This document shows, piece after piece, positions 10,438-21,619 of a DNA stretch of 64,000 nucleotides. Below the pieces are notes generated by a model, which ran no database searches, was not told the origin of the DNA, and saw nothing but the letters and a program-made list of their open reading frames with translations. A program made the translations under genes and the position numbers. Origin of the DNA: Falciphora oryzae (lineage: Eukaryota > Ascomycota > Sordariomycetes > Magnaporthales > Magnaporthaceae); the NCBI GenBank assembly GCA_000733355.1, contig JNVV01000001.1, positions 2,810,219-2,874,218 on the forward strand, in the 5' to 3' direction. The number at the start of each line of letters is the position of its first letter. The first letter of the stretch is position 1.

Positions 10438-11580
10438 ATGTCCGACCAGATGTGCGGCCCGTCCAACCCCCTGAAGCGCGTGCAGGACCACCTGTCGCGC
10501 GGCGGGGAGGAGAGCCGAGTCCGGACGACCCAGCCGGCCCAGGGCCCAGAGGTATGTTACTGATTCTTTCCATATCCGGTCCACCGTCGTTACTGTACTA
10601 ATCTCGGCCAGACATTCCGCTCCAACACGCACGGAGCCAACATCGGCGGCGAGGCCGCCTTCGCAGAGTTCCACGGCCATGGCCCGCAGCTGGGCCACGT
10701 GCCCATCCTCCCGCCCGCCCGCCTGGCCGCCGCCCTCCAGCCCGCCGCCCCCCAGCCCGCCAATCCGTTCCAGCACGCGCAAGCGGCCGTGCGCCCAGGA
10801 GCGTCGTGGGCTGCGGAATACGCAGCCATGGCGCCCAACATGGCCAGGGGCGCCGAGACCCCAGCGGCCAACACCGCCTTCCTGCCGGCCCAGGGCCAAA
10901 TCCTCCACCGGCCTCACCAAGTGGCGGCCCCGCCTCCCATGCTGGCCAACCACGGCCAGAGCCTCTTCGGCGGAGCGGTCCGCCAGGTCCCGCCCACAGC
11001 CGCCCCCGCCGCCCCAGTCGACCAGCGTCTGGCCGAGGCAGAGCAGGCCCGCTTCGCCGCCGCCTTCGCCCAGTACGACGAGGAGTTCCTGGAGGCCATG
11101 AGCGAGTGGGACGAGCTGCACGGGCCAAACGCCCAGGTAGACGAGGAGTTCCTGGAGGCCATGAGCGAGTGGGACGAGCTGCACGGGCCAAACGCCCAGG
11201 TAGACGAGGAGGCCGAGGCGGCCGAGCAGGAGCAGCGGGTCAACCTGGAGGGGCTCGCGGACCGCCTGGAGGAGCAGCGCCTCGAGGACAAGCCCCAGCC
11301 CGCCGCGGAGCCGCCCCAGGGCGCGGGCGGCGACCCGGAGCTCCGCGCCGTGGCCGGCCAGGTGGTCGGCATGATCGGAAACGTGCCGCTCTTCGAGCGG
11401 TCCCAGTTCGCGCAGCTCATGCGCGGCCTCGAGGCCGGGACCATCGTCGTCGACGCGGCCCAGACCAACTTCGTCGACGCGACGACCCTGGAGCCGGTGG
11501 GCTCCGGCCCCAGCCCCAGCCCCAGTGCCAGCGCCCCCGACGCCCAGGCCCGGGGGGAGCCGGCCCACGCCAGCCATTGA
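10438..11580 (+). CDS. PEX20: PEX20-like peroxin (PTS2 co-receptor)
   Basis: Two exons, 10438-10551 and 10612-11580, joined across a 60-nt intron with a CTAAT branch site, give 360 aa. The N-terminus MSDQMCGPSNPLK matches the conserved start of fungal Pex20/Pex5-type receptors. Cys6 is the residue ubiquitinated for receptor recycling in that family. TFRSN with GGEAAFAEF follows, as in Pex20. The C-terminal block FERSQFAQLMRGLEAG resembles the Pex7-binding region. Pex20 helps Pex7 carry PTS2 proteins into peroxisomes. A perfect 63-bp tandem duplication (11077-11202) doubles the segment with SEWDELHG. The frame stays open for 65 codons after the TGA at 11578-11580, to a TAG at 11776-11778. The Pro/Ala-rich middle and divergent sequence suggest a fast-evolving copy or paralogue. 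Confidence 0.75.
11077..11202 (+). repeat. perfect 2 x 63-bp tandem duplication inside PEX20
   Basis: Units 11077-11139 and 11140-11202 are identical, each encoding 21 residues including EEFLEAMSEWDELHG. A further 9 nt of the unit follow. The length is a multiple of three, so the frame is kept. Confidence 0.95.
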
Positions 11581-11778
11581 CGGCGCCGGCCCGTCCGGCC
11601 GCACGAGATGACGACCAAAGTGTGGGAACCGCCGACGGCCGCCCAGCCGCGCCCATCGCCCCCGCCACCGCCCTCATCGCCGCCTAGCCAGCCCGCCTCC
11701 CCGCAGGAACTCAGGGACAGCGCAGAGGACGCCATTGGCCTCGCCAAGCTCTTCCCGCCCACTGGAATGTACGAGTAG
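11581..11778 (+). other. in-frame extension after the PEX20 stop codon
   Basis: After TGA (11578-11580) the same frame runs 65 codons to TAG at 11776-11778. It encodes a Pro-rich stretch, then ELRDSAEDAIGLAKLFPPTG near the end, which looks like ordinary protein. It could be reached by stop-codon readthrough (TGA followed by C), by an unrecognised intron removing the stop, or it could be a former C-terminus cut off by a CGA-to-TGA mutation. Confidence 0.45.
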
Positions 11779-12302
11779 ATAGCAGTTGCCTTAAAAGGCG
11801 CTTCGATTAAAAACCTAGTTAGGGAATAGATTTGGGACTCGTTACGAAATATGCCTTTGCAAATGTGATTTACATATACGTATGCGCGTAAAGATTATAG
11901 GTTCGATTTATTCATTTTTACTTAACGTGGTTCACAAGCGAGTGGAACACCCAAGCGAGTGGAACACCCGAAAACGCATACAAAAAAAGTCGGTGCACTT
12001 TGGTCAATTTACAGTGGAATTTCCTAAAAGTTTCACCAGTTATTAGCAAAAATAATTCTTACGTAAAAATATTTTTTCCGGATTTTTATAAGTGTTAGGG
12101 CTAGAAATAAAAATAAAAAAAAATTAAAATTAATAAAAATTAATTGAAATTGTTATTATACACTGTATAAAATGTATAAAAATCCGGAAAAAATATTTTT
12201 ACGTAAGAATTATTTTTGCTAATAACTGGTGAAACTTTTAGGAAATTCCACTGTAAATTGACCAAAGTGCACCGACTTTTTTTATATGCGTTTTCGGGTG
12301 TT

Positions 12303-12798
12303 TGTAACAGGTCTCGGCCCTACTATAGCGAGCTACAGCAGTACCAAGCCTGAAAAGGGGGGGTTCTCTCGAAGAGATCTCAAAGGTCCAGCAGTTTAAC
12401 AGTCGTATTTGTGCAAGGCTCAACAAGCCTAGGGTAATGGGTAGGAGGAAACAAAAACGATAGCTTGCCTTCCAGACTCCCTTTACAGGAGGTCCCTCGG
12501 GCCCTTTTTATGCTTGGCCGTCCGGCCATCCTTCGGTTGTCGTCGGTACGCCGCGGCGTCCGTACGGGGCTGGGTATGCTTTGTCCCCTTATTAGGGTTC
12601 GGAGTTTGGATATACCTTGACTGGCTGAGCGTCCGTATCCGCGGAGGCTAGCCGGTATGCGTGTCCTAGAGCTAAACTCTTTTGATCCGTACGTCCTTCG
12701 GGGCTTGCGCCCCTCTGGCCACCGCCCGGAGTCCTCCTTTAAGGCCACCGGTGGCGGCCCCTAGGGCTGCTGGTCATAGTTCTGTGCGGGGTATTACA
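12303..12798 (-). repeat. 3' LTR of element A
   Basis: 496 bp, beginning TGTAACAGG and ending TATTACA, where the intact LTR has TGTTACA. Differences from its partner at 18357-18852 that I compared are transitions. Confidence 0.93.
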
Positions 12799-12971
12799 AT
12801 TATCCCCTTTTTAAAGAGGCTGTCCTCGGCTTCCAATTTTTTCCTTTTTCCTAGTGCAACGATAAGTTTTCGTGGACTCGCAAGGGCGTTGACCGTCTTT
12901 TTCCTTCGCCTGGGGTAGGCGTTAGTTTCCAATAAAACCTTTGAAAAAGGATGACCAATTTGGCGATTTTA

Positions 12972-15900
12972 GGCGTCCTTTTTTTTACTGTTTGGCTCCA
13001 CGTCCTGGAGTTTTCGAATCTTTTGGTTCCTTTTGTTCCGGGCCCTTTGGAAGGCTCGTATTTTCGTGGGTGCGCCGCGAAGGTGCTTTTCGGGCTCTTA
13101 GGTGTTATACTTTGCCGGCCAGTCTTTCCATTTGACTAGGTAGTACTTTTTGCCTCGGATGCGCCCTTCGTTTCGCACTTCTTCGATTTCCCATTCCTTT
13201 TGGTCGTTTTCGTACTTTGGCATGGGCAGTGGTGCTTCGTTTCCTTGTTTTTTAGCAGTGTATTTTTTAAGGTACTGTACGGGGATAACGTCGTAAAGGC
13301 GGCGGTGGTGTTTAGGAAGTGCTAGGCGGTAGGTTTGCTAACCGATGCGTTCGGTGATCCGGAAAGGACCAATCCATTTAGGTGCTAACTTTTTATCCTT
13401 TAAACGCAGGTTTTTCGTAAACATTTTGACTAACTCTCCAATTGCGAATTGCATAGGGATGTGGTTTTTGTTGTAGTATTTAGTTGACCGTTTTTGTGCT
13501 TGCAGTAACGTCTTTTTAAGCTCCTTGCGCAATGCATAAAGTCGTTCGATGCGGTTTTTTACTGCGGGTACCTTCCTTTTAGGGATATTGTCCGCAATAT
13601 TAATCCGTATTTCGCAGTCCGATCCGTATAGGAAATAAAACGGCGAGTGCCTTGTGGTGAAATTCCTGCTGTTGTTATAGGCGTAGGCTGCTAACGGTAA
13701 CAGTGATGCCTAGGAATTCTCCGAACCGGCGTAGTAATTGCGGAGGTAATTTTCGATAACGCGGTTAAGGACTTCCGTTTATCCGTCCGTTTAAAAATGG
13801 TAGGCGGTCGATATACGTCTTTTAATGATTTGGTGCTTGCACATTTTTTCCTAAAAGGCATTGGTGATGCGGCTATCGCGATTACTAACGATGCTTTTAG
13901 GGGTGCCGAATACGCATTCGATACGCTCGAAAAACAGTTTTGCGAACTGTCCCGTATTTGTGTTAGCCCGTATAGGGATAAGGACTACGTATTTGGTTAA
14001 TCGGCATACGACGACGAAAATCGCGTTAAAGACCTAACCACCCGCCGTCTTGCTTTTAGGTAAGCCGGTTACCTAATCCAAAGAAATCTTTTTTATAGGC
14101 TGCCCGTTTTTTGGCGGTGGTAGGGGTTTAAATTTGCCGTAGGGCTTGTAACGATGAATCGCTTTCCTTTAGCACTGAGGGTACGATGCTATATATGCCG
14201 TAACATCCCCCTTAATTCCATCCCACTAAAAAAAGCGCTGGATAAGATTTAAAGTTTTAGCTACGCCCTAGTGCCCAGTTCCCGGGAAGTCGTGAAACTG
14301 TTTCAGGATTTCGGTCCTTAAAGCCTCGTTTGTAGGGACATAAACCTAATTTCCCCGGAAAATTAATTCGTTACCGTTAGTTAGGTGGAAGCACGATGCT
14401 TTTCGCTGCCGAGTCGTTATCGCAATATTTCGGTGCGGTGCGGTATATTTTACGTTAAGTATTGCTAGGCGGGGCTTTTTGATTACTGTTAGCCTTTTGA
14501 GCAAATTTATGCTTGCCGGATCCCACTTTTGTACGTCCCCAATCCATTTCCTTAGCGGCGTTAGGATCTCCTTAGGGGAGTCCGTGGTTACGCTGCTCTC
14601 AAGCTAATCCAAAGCAGTACGTGCCTCCTAACGAATGACAAATTGCACCTATAAGGCATGGATGACCTTAAAGGCGTCTGGATCGTTAGCTAACGTAAGT
14701 TGTACTAAACGTACGTTATCCCGCTCGCTTCGCCAGTTAGAGATAAAATTTCCAGGGGATCGCTCGTTGGTTGCGCTTTTTGCGCTTACTAGCTGGGGAG
14801 GCTTATTAGGCGTCACTCCCTCGGCAGTATCTTTTGCGTACTGTTTATAAACCAACACGTTTTATTCCCAACCCATCTTATTAGATAGCGTCGGCAGAAG
14901 CTTTTTTATAAGAGTTTCTTGTCCTTCCTCCCGACCGTCCATGTAGTCCGGCCGGCGAGACGGAACGTCAGCTGGGTTTAAGGACCCTGGCCGGTACTTG
15001 ATTTCGAAGTCGTAAAGCGCTAACTGCAATAGCTAGCGTGCCTGTCGTCCGTTTAAGCGCTCTTGTTTCATAAAAGCCTTAAGGTTTTTATAATTTGAAA
15101 ACACCTCCGTAGCTTGCGCCCCTTTAAGGTAATGTCGCTAATGGCGAAAACTTCCCACTATTGCGAAAAGTTCCTTATCGTACACAGGATACCGGGTTTC
15201 GGCACCTTTAAACTTCTGGGACCAATAGGCTATAAGGTGCCACTAGCCGTCGTGCTTTTGCAATAGGATGCCTGCCATGGCAAAGTCGGAAGCGTCCGTT
15301 TCGATCCGTAACGGTAAAGTCGGGTCGTAATGCCGCAGCATTAGTGCGGTCGTAAACGCGTTAATTAGGTCCTCGAATGCCTGCTGTTAGGGCTCCTGCT
15401 AGTAATGGCCTATCTGGCCTAGCTTGCGTCCGTTCTTCATTCTTTGCAACAGGTCGTGCAAAGGCTTCGCCATGCGGGAAAAGCCGTAGATAAACCGTTG
15501 ATAAAAGTTGCAAAATCCCACAAAAACTTGGATATTTTTATACGTGCGAGGTGGGTGGTTAATCCATTCGCGGACGACCTAAACACGCGCAGGATCCATT
15601 TTAAACCTTTCGGTGTTAACGATGAAGCTTAGGAATTTAAGTTCTTGCTGGAAAAAGGTGCACTTTTTAGGATTGGCATAAAGCTTAAAGCTGCGAAATC
15701 GATCCAAGACCAGCTCTAAATGGTTCTGGTGCTCCTTTTTGCTGCTGGAATAAATAAGGATATCGTTTAGATAGACGATAACGAAGTCGTCCACTAGGCC
15801 CCGTAGAGCTTTGTTAATGTAGGTTTGGAACGATGCCGGGGCATTGGTAAGTCCAAACGGTAGCACGAGGTACTCGTAATGCCCGTACTTGGTGCGGAAC

Positions 15901-18310
15901 GCGGTTTTCCATTCGTCCCCCTCTTTAATGCGAAGTTGGTAATACGCATTAACGAAGTCGATTTTGGAAAAGCATTTGGCACCGTTTAAACGGTCGAGCA
16001 TTTTTTTAATAAGCGGAAGCGGTGCTTTATTTTTAATAGTAATATCGTTAAGTCCTCGGTAGTCAACGCATAAACGTAACGTGCCGTCTTTTTTAGGGAC
16101 AAAAATAATAAGGGCTCCTGCTGGTGACTGTGATTTACGGATGATGCCTTGTGCGAGGGCATCGGCGAGGTACTTTTGGAGTGCCTTTAATTCAGCTGGA
16201 GACAGATGGTAAATCTGCTTCCATAGGGGTTCTTTGCCCGGGATTAAATCGATAGCATGGTCGCCGTAGCTATATTTAGGAAGCTTTTTTCCTTTGCGAA
16301 CGTCGAATACGTCGAAATGATTTATTCGTAAGCTCGCAGGGACGGTTTTTAAATCTGGTGGCTCGTTCGGAAGGTCTTCGAACGGGTCGTCCTTTTCGGT
16401 GCTGCCGATAGAAGGGTTAAAGCGGATGGAACAAACAAACATACGATTTTATGCGTAAAAGCTCCTTCGGAAATAGTGTGCGGATAGTTGATAAACGCGA
16501 GGGCGTTGGTTAAAACGCCAGGTGCCTTTAGCAGGGTGAAAGTCCATAGCTAGTTCCTGCATTAATGGCATGCTTATAAGGATAGGAGCGTTTGCCAGGT
16601 TCCGTTTGATAGCGAGGAACGGCCGGATAACTTCCACCGGAATGCCGTATTGGTCGCGAAGGTTTAATCGTAAGTGGTACATACCGTAGGTCGTAACGCT
16701 TTAGTCGCTTGCAGCGGCTAAAGTAAAGGATTGGTAATCGTATTTAGAACGGTTACATGGCTTATAACCCAAAGATTTGCAAAAGGTGATAGAAACGGTA
16801 TTGATTTCGGCGAATGTATTTAGGCCAACCTCGACCTTAACTTTTGGACCGCCGTTGGGAGCGCTAACGGTCCCTTTAGTAACGAGCGTAAGGGCTGTGC
16901 GTAGCTGGTCGTTACGGAACGCCGGTACGGGGATAACCGGGTTCCCTTTTAGTTTTTCCGGCGCTTATCGCTTACCTCTTTTCCGTCCTCCTCCTTCCTA
17001 CGCTTTAAGGAATTGACTTTAGCCTTTCCTTCCGACGGGGATTCGCCCTTTTTAATCGAAAGTTTGGTAGCGGAAAAGGGGTTTTTGCAATCTTTCGCTA
17101 TATGGTTGGGCTGGCCGCATTTAAGGCATGCGCTTTTATCCATACGTCGTTGGCGTTCGGCGGTGGAAAGCGTCGAGCGTCCGTTGCTTTTGCTAATACG
17201 TTGGTTACGCCCTTTTTATTTGCTTCGGGGCTTGTGTTTCCCGTCCTTATTCGATTCCTTTTTATAGGAGGATTTATAGGAATCCTTCTTTTCGTCGTTC
17301 GGGGTACGAGCGGCCGTACTTAAAGTGTCCCAAAGAATTTAAGCGGTAGTAACGAGTTTTTTTAACGAGGTTGTCGTATGGTGCATTCCGCGGGTGATTT
17401 GGACCTTTAAAGCAGGGACCAAACGGATTATATAGCCGTTCACATCCGCTGTTTGTCGGGCTTTACTGCACGCGCGTCGGTATCGTGCTACGAACATACC
17501 AGGGTCCTCGTTATTCTTTTATCGAAGTAGTTGTAAATCGTCGGTAGCCTTTAAAAGTAAAAAGTTTCCTCGCAAAGTGGTATCGCGAAACCATTGCATA
17601 AACTTGCGCTAATGTAGGCCTAACACCGGGTCGGCTTTGCGCGAGCCATTATAGGCGACGTTAAGGTCACTATCGAAAGTTCCGATAGCGGCCGCAATGC
17701 GTGATTTTGCCGTAGTAAAGCCGTTAAGGTTGGCTTCGAATATAAGACCGAGCTTGCTTTCCTAATGGTCGAAAGCCTGCATTAAGTTTGGAAGCTTTAA
17801 TTCGGGCATTTTCCATAGGACCTTGTAGTTGCCTCTATCCTTTTCGTACGGGGGGAAGGTGTCGTTTTCCTTTTCGTTATTTTCCACCAAAATATGGTGG
17901 GACGGAGCCCGGGGGGCCGGTTGGTTACCGGGTCCTTTTAACGGGCGGTTGGCCTCCTGGTTATGCTGCCAGGGGGTCGAACCTCGGGAACGATGTTGGG
18001 GTTTAGGATTGGGATGGTTTGGGTCGTCGGAATTATCTACGAAATTAAGGGTCTTACGGATCGCCTTCCGTTCCAACAAAGCCTTTTGGAACTATGACAG
18101 GATTTTGGTAGGGATACAATCTTTTGAAATGTAATAGGCGAGCTGTGAGCGAGTGTAGGATGCAACGCTATGGATGCTAAAAGCTGGATAACTACGAGGG
18201 TTGTCGGGAGTGGGTTGCTCGCGTCCAGGGGGAAGGGTGGATGTTCCCGTCCCTGGATCTTCGTCCTAGCTTGGGTCGTTAACGTTAACGAAGTCCCCAG
18301 CGTCCGACAT
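12972..18310 (-). pseudogene. gag-pol polyprotein of element A, broken
   Basis: Starts at ATG 18310 and is closed within a few codons by TAG. Recognisable parts on the minus strand: the Gag zinc knuckle CLKCGQPNHIAKDC (about 17080-17130); reverse transcriptase 15579-16442, with catalytic block YLNDILIY where YLDD is expected; RNase H about 15050-15300 (SQKFKGAE, YDKELFAIV); the integrase C-terminal GPF-type domain 13338-13532 (WIGPFRI); and the chromodomain about 13090-13160 (GKKYYLVKWKDW). The Asp-to-Asn change at the polymerase site and the many stops make it inactive. The changes fit G:C-to-A:T mutation by RIP. Confidence 0.9.
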
Positions 18311-18356
18311 AGTAACTGATAATTGCTGAAGGTTTGAGCAAAAAAAGCTATCGAGT

Positions 18357-18852
18357 TGTAACAGGTTTCGGCCCTATTATAGCGAGCTACAGCAGTACTA
18401 AGCCTGAAAAGGGGGGGTTCTTTCGAAAAGATCTTAAAGGTCCAGCAGTTCAACAGTCGTATTTGTGCAAGGCTTAATAAGCCTAGGGTAATGGGTAGGA
18501 GGAAACAAAAACGATAGCTTGCCTTCCAAACTCCCTTTATAGGAGGTCCCTCGGGCCCTTTTTATGTTTGGCCGTCCGGCCATCCTTCGGTTGTCGTCGG
18601 TACGCCGCGGCGTCCGTACGGGGCTGGGTATGCTTTGTCCCTTTATTAGGGTTCGGAGCTTGGATACACTTTGATTGGCTGAGCGTCCGTATCCGCGGAG
18701 GCTAGCCGGTATGCGTGTCCTAGAGCTAAACTTTTTTGATCCGCACGTCCTTCGGGGCTTGCGCCCCTCTGGCTACCGCCCGGAGTCCTCCTCTAAGGCC
18801 ACCGGTGGCGGCCCCTAGGGCTGCTGGTTATAGTTCTGTGCGGGGTGTTACA
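18357..18852 (-). repeat. 5' LTR of element A
   Basis: 496 bp, ending TGTTACA and followed directly by the duplicated target GTGTT. It is the upstream LTR for the minus-strand element. Confidence 0.93.
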
Positions 18853-18897
18853 GTGTTCCACTCGCTTGGGTGTTCCACTCGCTTGTGAACCACGTTA

Positions 18898-19233
18898 TAT
18901 AAATAATACAAATCCCGTTTTCAAAATTTAAATGTTAAATGTAACTTTTTACAATTGGAATTTTATATAAATAATTTTTTTTCACCTGGTTGGAACGAAT
19001 ATACAACCAGCTTTTGTTGAAAGAAAAGAAATAATAAGCCTATTCCTCCTGCAAAGGAATATTGCGAATCTAATTCTTTCTGGCTAAAGATTCAAAGAGC
19101 TTAAATTCCGCTGGTTAGAAAAAAAAATATAAATATAAAAAACGAAAAAAAGGAAAAGAAAAAAAAAATAGGATAAATAAATTATGTCTCGGGAAAAAAA
19201 TTCCTAGGAAATTTAATGGTTAAAAGGGTTTAA
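18898..19233. other. AT-rich gene-free stretch
   Basis: Very AT-rich sequence between the MITE end and the solo LTR. It has A/T homopolymers and no usable frame. It is probably RIP-degraded repeat DNA, but no family can be named. Confidence 0.5.
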
Positions 19234-19773
19234 TGTAACAGGCTTCTAGCTCGCTATAGCAGGTTACAGCGATATTAGGCCTGTAAAAGGGGGTTCTCTC
19301 AGGGAAATCTCAAAGGTCCAGCAGCTCAACAATCGTATTCGTAGAAGGCTTAACAAATCTATGGTGGTAATAAACAAAAAACGATAGCTTGCTCTCCAAA
19401 CTCCCTTCATAGGGGGTCCCTCGGGCCCTTTTTATGCCTTGGCCCTCCGGCCGTCCTTCGGTTGCCGTCGGCACGCCTCTTTCTCCGTAGCGTCCGCCGA
19501 GGTCGGCTGTTATCGGCACATCTCTTCCGTAGCGTCCGCCCGGGGCTGGATATGTTTTATCCCCTTTCAGGGTTCGGAATTTGGATACGCCTTAACCGGG
19601 TTGGGCGTCCGTATCTGCGGAGGCCAGCCGGCATGCGTGTCATAAAGCTGAACTCTTTCAATCCGCACGTACTTCAGGGCTTGTGCCCCTCTGGCTACCA
19701 CCCGGAGTCCTCCCCTGAGGCCACCGGTGGCGATCCCTAGGCTGCTGATCATGGTTCTGTGCGGGGTGTTACA
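19234..19773 (-). mobile_element. solo LTR related to element A
   Basis: 540 bp starting TGTAACAGG and ending TGTTACA, with a perfect 5-bp duplication TTTAA on both sides (19229-19233 and 19774-19778). It shares blocks with the element A LTR (AAAGGTCCAGCAG, ACGATAGCTTGC, GGTTCTGTGCGGGG). No internal sequence remains, as expected after LTR-LTR recombination. Confidence 0.9.
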
Positions 19774-19956
19774 TTTAAACCGCAAATTAACATATAAAAT
19801 TAAATCGTGCAAGCAGGATAGATTGTATAGCTATCCTACTCGGTTAAGCTTTTTAAAAACTAGTATTTTGTTAGACCTCGTTGCCCGGCGCATGCACCCG
19901 GAAGGGCCCGGAGGAAGGGAGCAGGGAAGCGGCCCTTTGGTGATCTACTTCGTGTA

Positions 19957-20242
19957 TGTCACACGGAAGAACCTGTGGACTCACCTAATCGGCCCCACAG
20001 AAGGTCCGGGAACCGGTATAGGTGCCCAACGGCCCCGAGGCCCAAAGGCCGAAGGCCGGAGGGGCAGTGTGAATCATGTACTCAATACTTCGCACGGATT
20101 ACAGGGTGGTTTATATAAACCCTACCATCTCCTATATCCTCCATGAGAGATTCCTTCTTCCTCAAGCATCTCTTGAGCCCATAGAAAGATTATCTGCAAT
20201 CTAGAGATTCTTTCTCCAAGCCGTCTTTGACCCCTTGTTACA
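19957..20242 (+). repeat. 5' LTR of B1
   Basis: 286 bp, TGTCACACGG to TTGTTACA. It contains a TATA-like block (GTTTATATAAACC, about 20110) about 70 nt before AGAAAGATTAT (20183), a candidate RNA start if the element is self-primed. Confidence 0.92.
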
Positions 20243-20798
20243 AATAATCTTTCTTACGCTCTGCCCCCTGACGGAAGCCTCACTATCTTTCCTCCTAAGC
20301 TCTGGAGAGGCCCTGTCAGTCGGCACCCCTAAGCCCCAATTGTTGCCTTCTTTAGCGAATAAAACCCTGGGGCCACACCACAGACATTTTGACTGTCACC
20401 GGTGTTTTCGAACGGGTGAAAGCGAGAAGAATATACAGGAGGGTCGTTTCACCCTCTTAGTCGCCCTGGAGAAACCACGGGACTCCAAAAAAGGCCGGAG
20501 GATCTCCCTTGTACCCTTGGGATTCTACTTTGCCCAGGAATACAGGGAACCGGACCCCCTCATCTCGTTTGCAACGATATCTCCTTCCTTACTAAGCGAT
20601 TTTGGCATGCCGGTTATGGAATCCCCTTTTTTGCCTAGCGATTCCGGTATGCTTGCCGATACCATGCCGGCTTAATTTGAAAAAGCGGCCGGAAAAGCCC
20701 CCGAAGGCCCCTCCTAGTCTGCACCGAGAGAACGTTAAAATACACCTATGCTCGACGATTAAGGGGCACTTATCCTGTATTCGGCACCCCCTTTCAGT

Positions 20799-21619
20799 AT
20801 GGCCTTTGAACAACAAGCCCTTATATCCGTGGGACGCCTTTAGGATCCTCCGGGCTGGATGACTGAAATCCAGCGGGAATTTATTAGTACGCACGAAGCA
20901 ATTTCGGCCCTATCCCGAAATGTGAGCCAGGAAATCCTCGCCGATCGGGAACAAATCCGCGAAATCAGGACCCATTACGACCACATTACCCACGCGTACA
21001 ATACCGTCGTTTCCTTATATAAGGAAGGCCTGATCGCTTTTGCCGAGCAACAAAAGGCATTCCGGCAACGGATTATCGGAAAAAGCCAGGCATTTGCACA
21101 ACAAGTTTGGGCTACGATTGCCACTTTGGCTAAAGAGCAACAAACTCGTTCGGAGGCCCTAATTTAGCTCCGGGACGTTATTTGGGCCCAACAAAACCAC
21201 TTACAAAACCTACAAGCACGATTTTCCACCTTCGAAAAGGGAGTTACTAACTGGGCCGTCGATAAGGATGCCCAGATCCAGGATCTCCTAATTAAAAAGC
21301 ATATTTCGCCCAAGGCCCTTACCGAAGCCGAGCGACGCATATTGGCCTAAACTCGCCAGCTTGTTAAGGACGCCGTACGGGAAAGCCGGCGGCTTACAGC
21401 ATAAAGAAAGCGGCCTAAATCAGCTACTGTACTCTCGGCCCTGCAACGATCGTCTTAACAACCCGGATCAAACCGAAACTCTCCCTAGGACGTACCCACT
21501 AGGGAAGATAGGGCCGAAGTTGATACCGATATACTTCCGCCTTCCGCTTTTAAATAAACAAGCTCGATGGCGCGGGAACGGATCGTCGGATCGAACGCCG
21601 GCTTGCTGGCCGCATAAAT
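20799..21619 (+). pseudogene. B1 gag, N-terminal part, broken and cut by B2
   Basis: ATG at 20799 opens the frame that begins MAFEQQALISVGR, and a TAG soon interrupts it. The segment 20859-21167 is open and predicts a helical, Gln/Glu/Ala-rich Gag region (for example ILADREQIREIRTHYDHI). The coding sequence is cut at 21619 by the inner element and resumes at 28609. No retroviral-type envelope is present. Confidence 0.85.

Larger units (their letters stand above)
12303..18852 (-). mobile_element. Ty3/Gypsy chromodomain retrotransposon A, degenerate
   Basis: A 6,550-bp element with two 496-bp LTRs (12303-12798 and 18357-18852), ends TGTAACA/TGTTACA, and a perfect 5-bp duplication GTGTT (12298-12302 and 18853-18857). 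Read on the minus strand the order is Gag, protease, reverse transcriptase, RNase H, integrase, chromodomain, which is the chromovirus order. Frame-breaking stops, mostly CAA/CAG-to-TAA/TAG, occur throughout. Just inside the 5' LTR (18345-18353), AAGCTATCG can pair with the LTR copy of its complement at 18512-18520. Confidence 0.95.
11925..18895. mobile_element. 416-bp MITE (Tc1/mariner-like) split by a Gypsy element
   Basis: Left inverted repeat 11925-12090 (166 nt) begins ACGTGGTTCACAAGCG. The matching right arm is 12175-12302 plus 18858-18895 (128 + 38 = 166 nt). The spacer 12091-12174 is AT-rich. TA dinucleotides flank it at 11923-11924 and 18896-18897. The ends contain a doubled motif CAAGCGAGTGGAACAC. 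There is no transposase, so it is non-autonomous. Assignment to Tc1/mariner rests on the TA duplication and terminal repeats. Gypsy element A lies inside the right arm. Confidence 0.85.

Noticed and set aside
10417..11604. 395-aa minus-strand frame opposite PEX20
   Set aside because: Shadow of the sense exon; it even repeats the 63-bp duplication in antisense.
11925..11971. Short direct repeats CAAGCGAGTGGAACAC as a CRISPR-like array
   Set aside because: Only two copies, at the tip of a MITE inverted repeat, in a eukaryotic genome.
20602..20862. Separate small ORF overlapping gag by ATGA in both B copies
   Set aside because: Out of the polyprotein frame. The gag frame starts at 20799 and reads through this region; the overlap is incidental.
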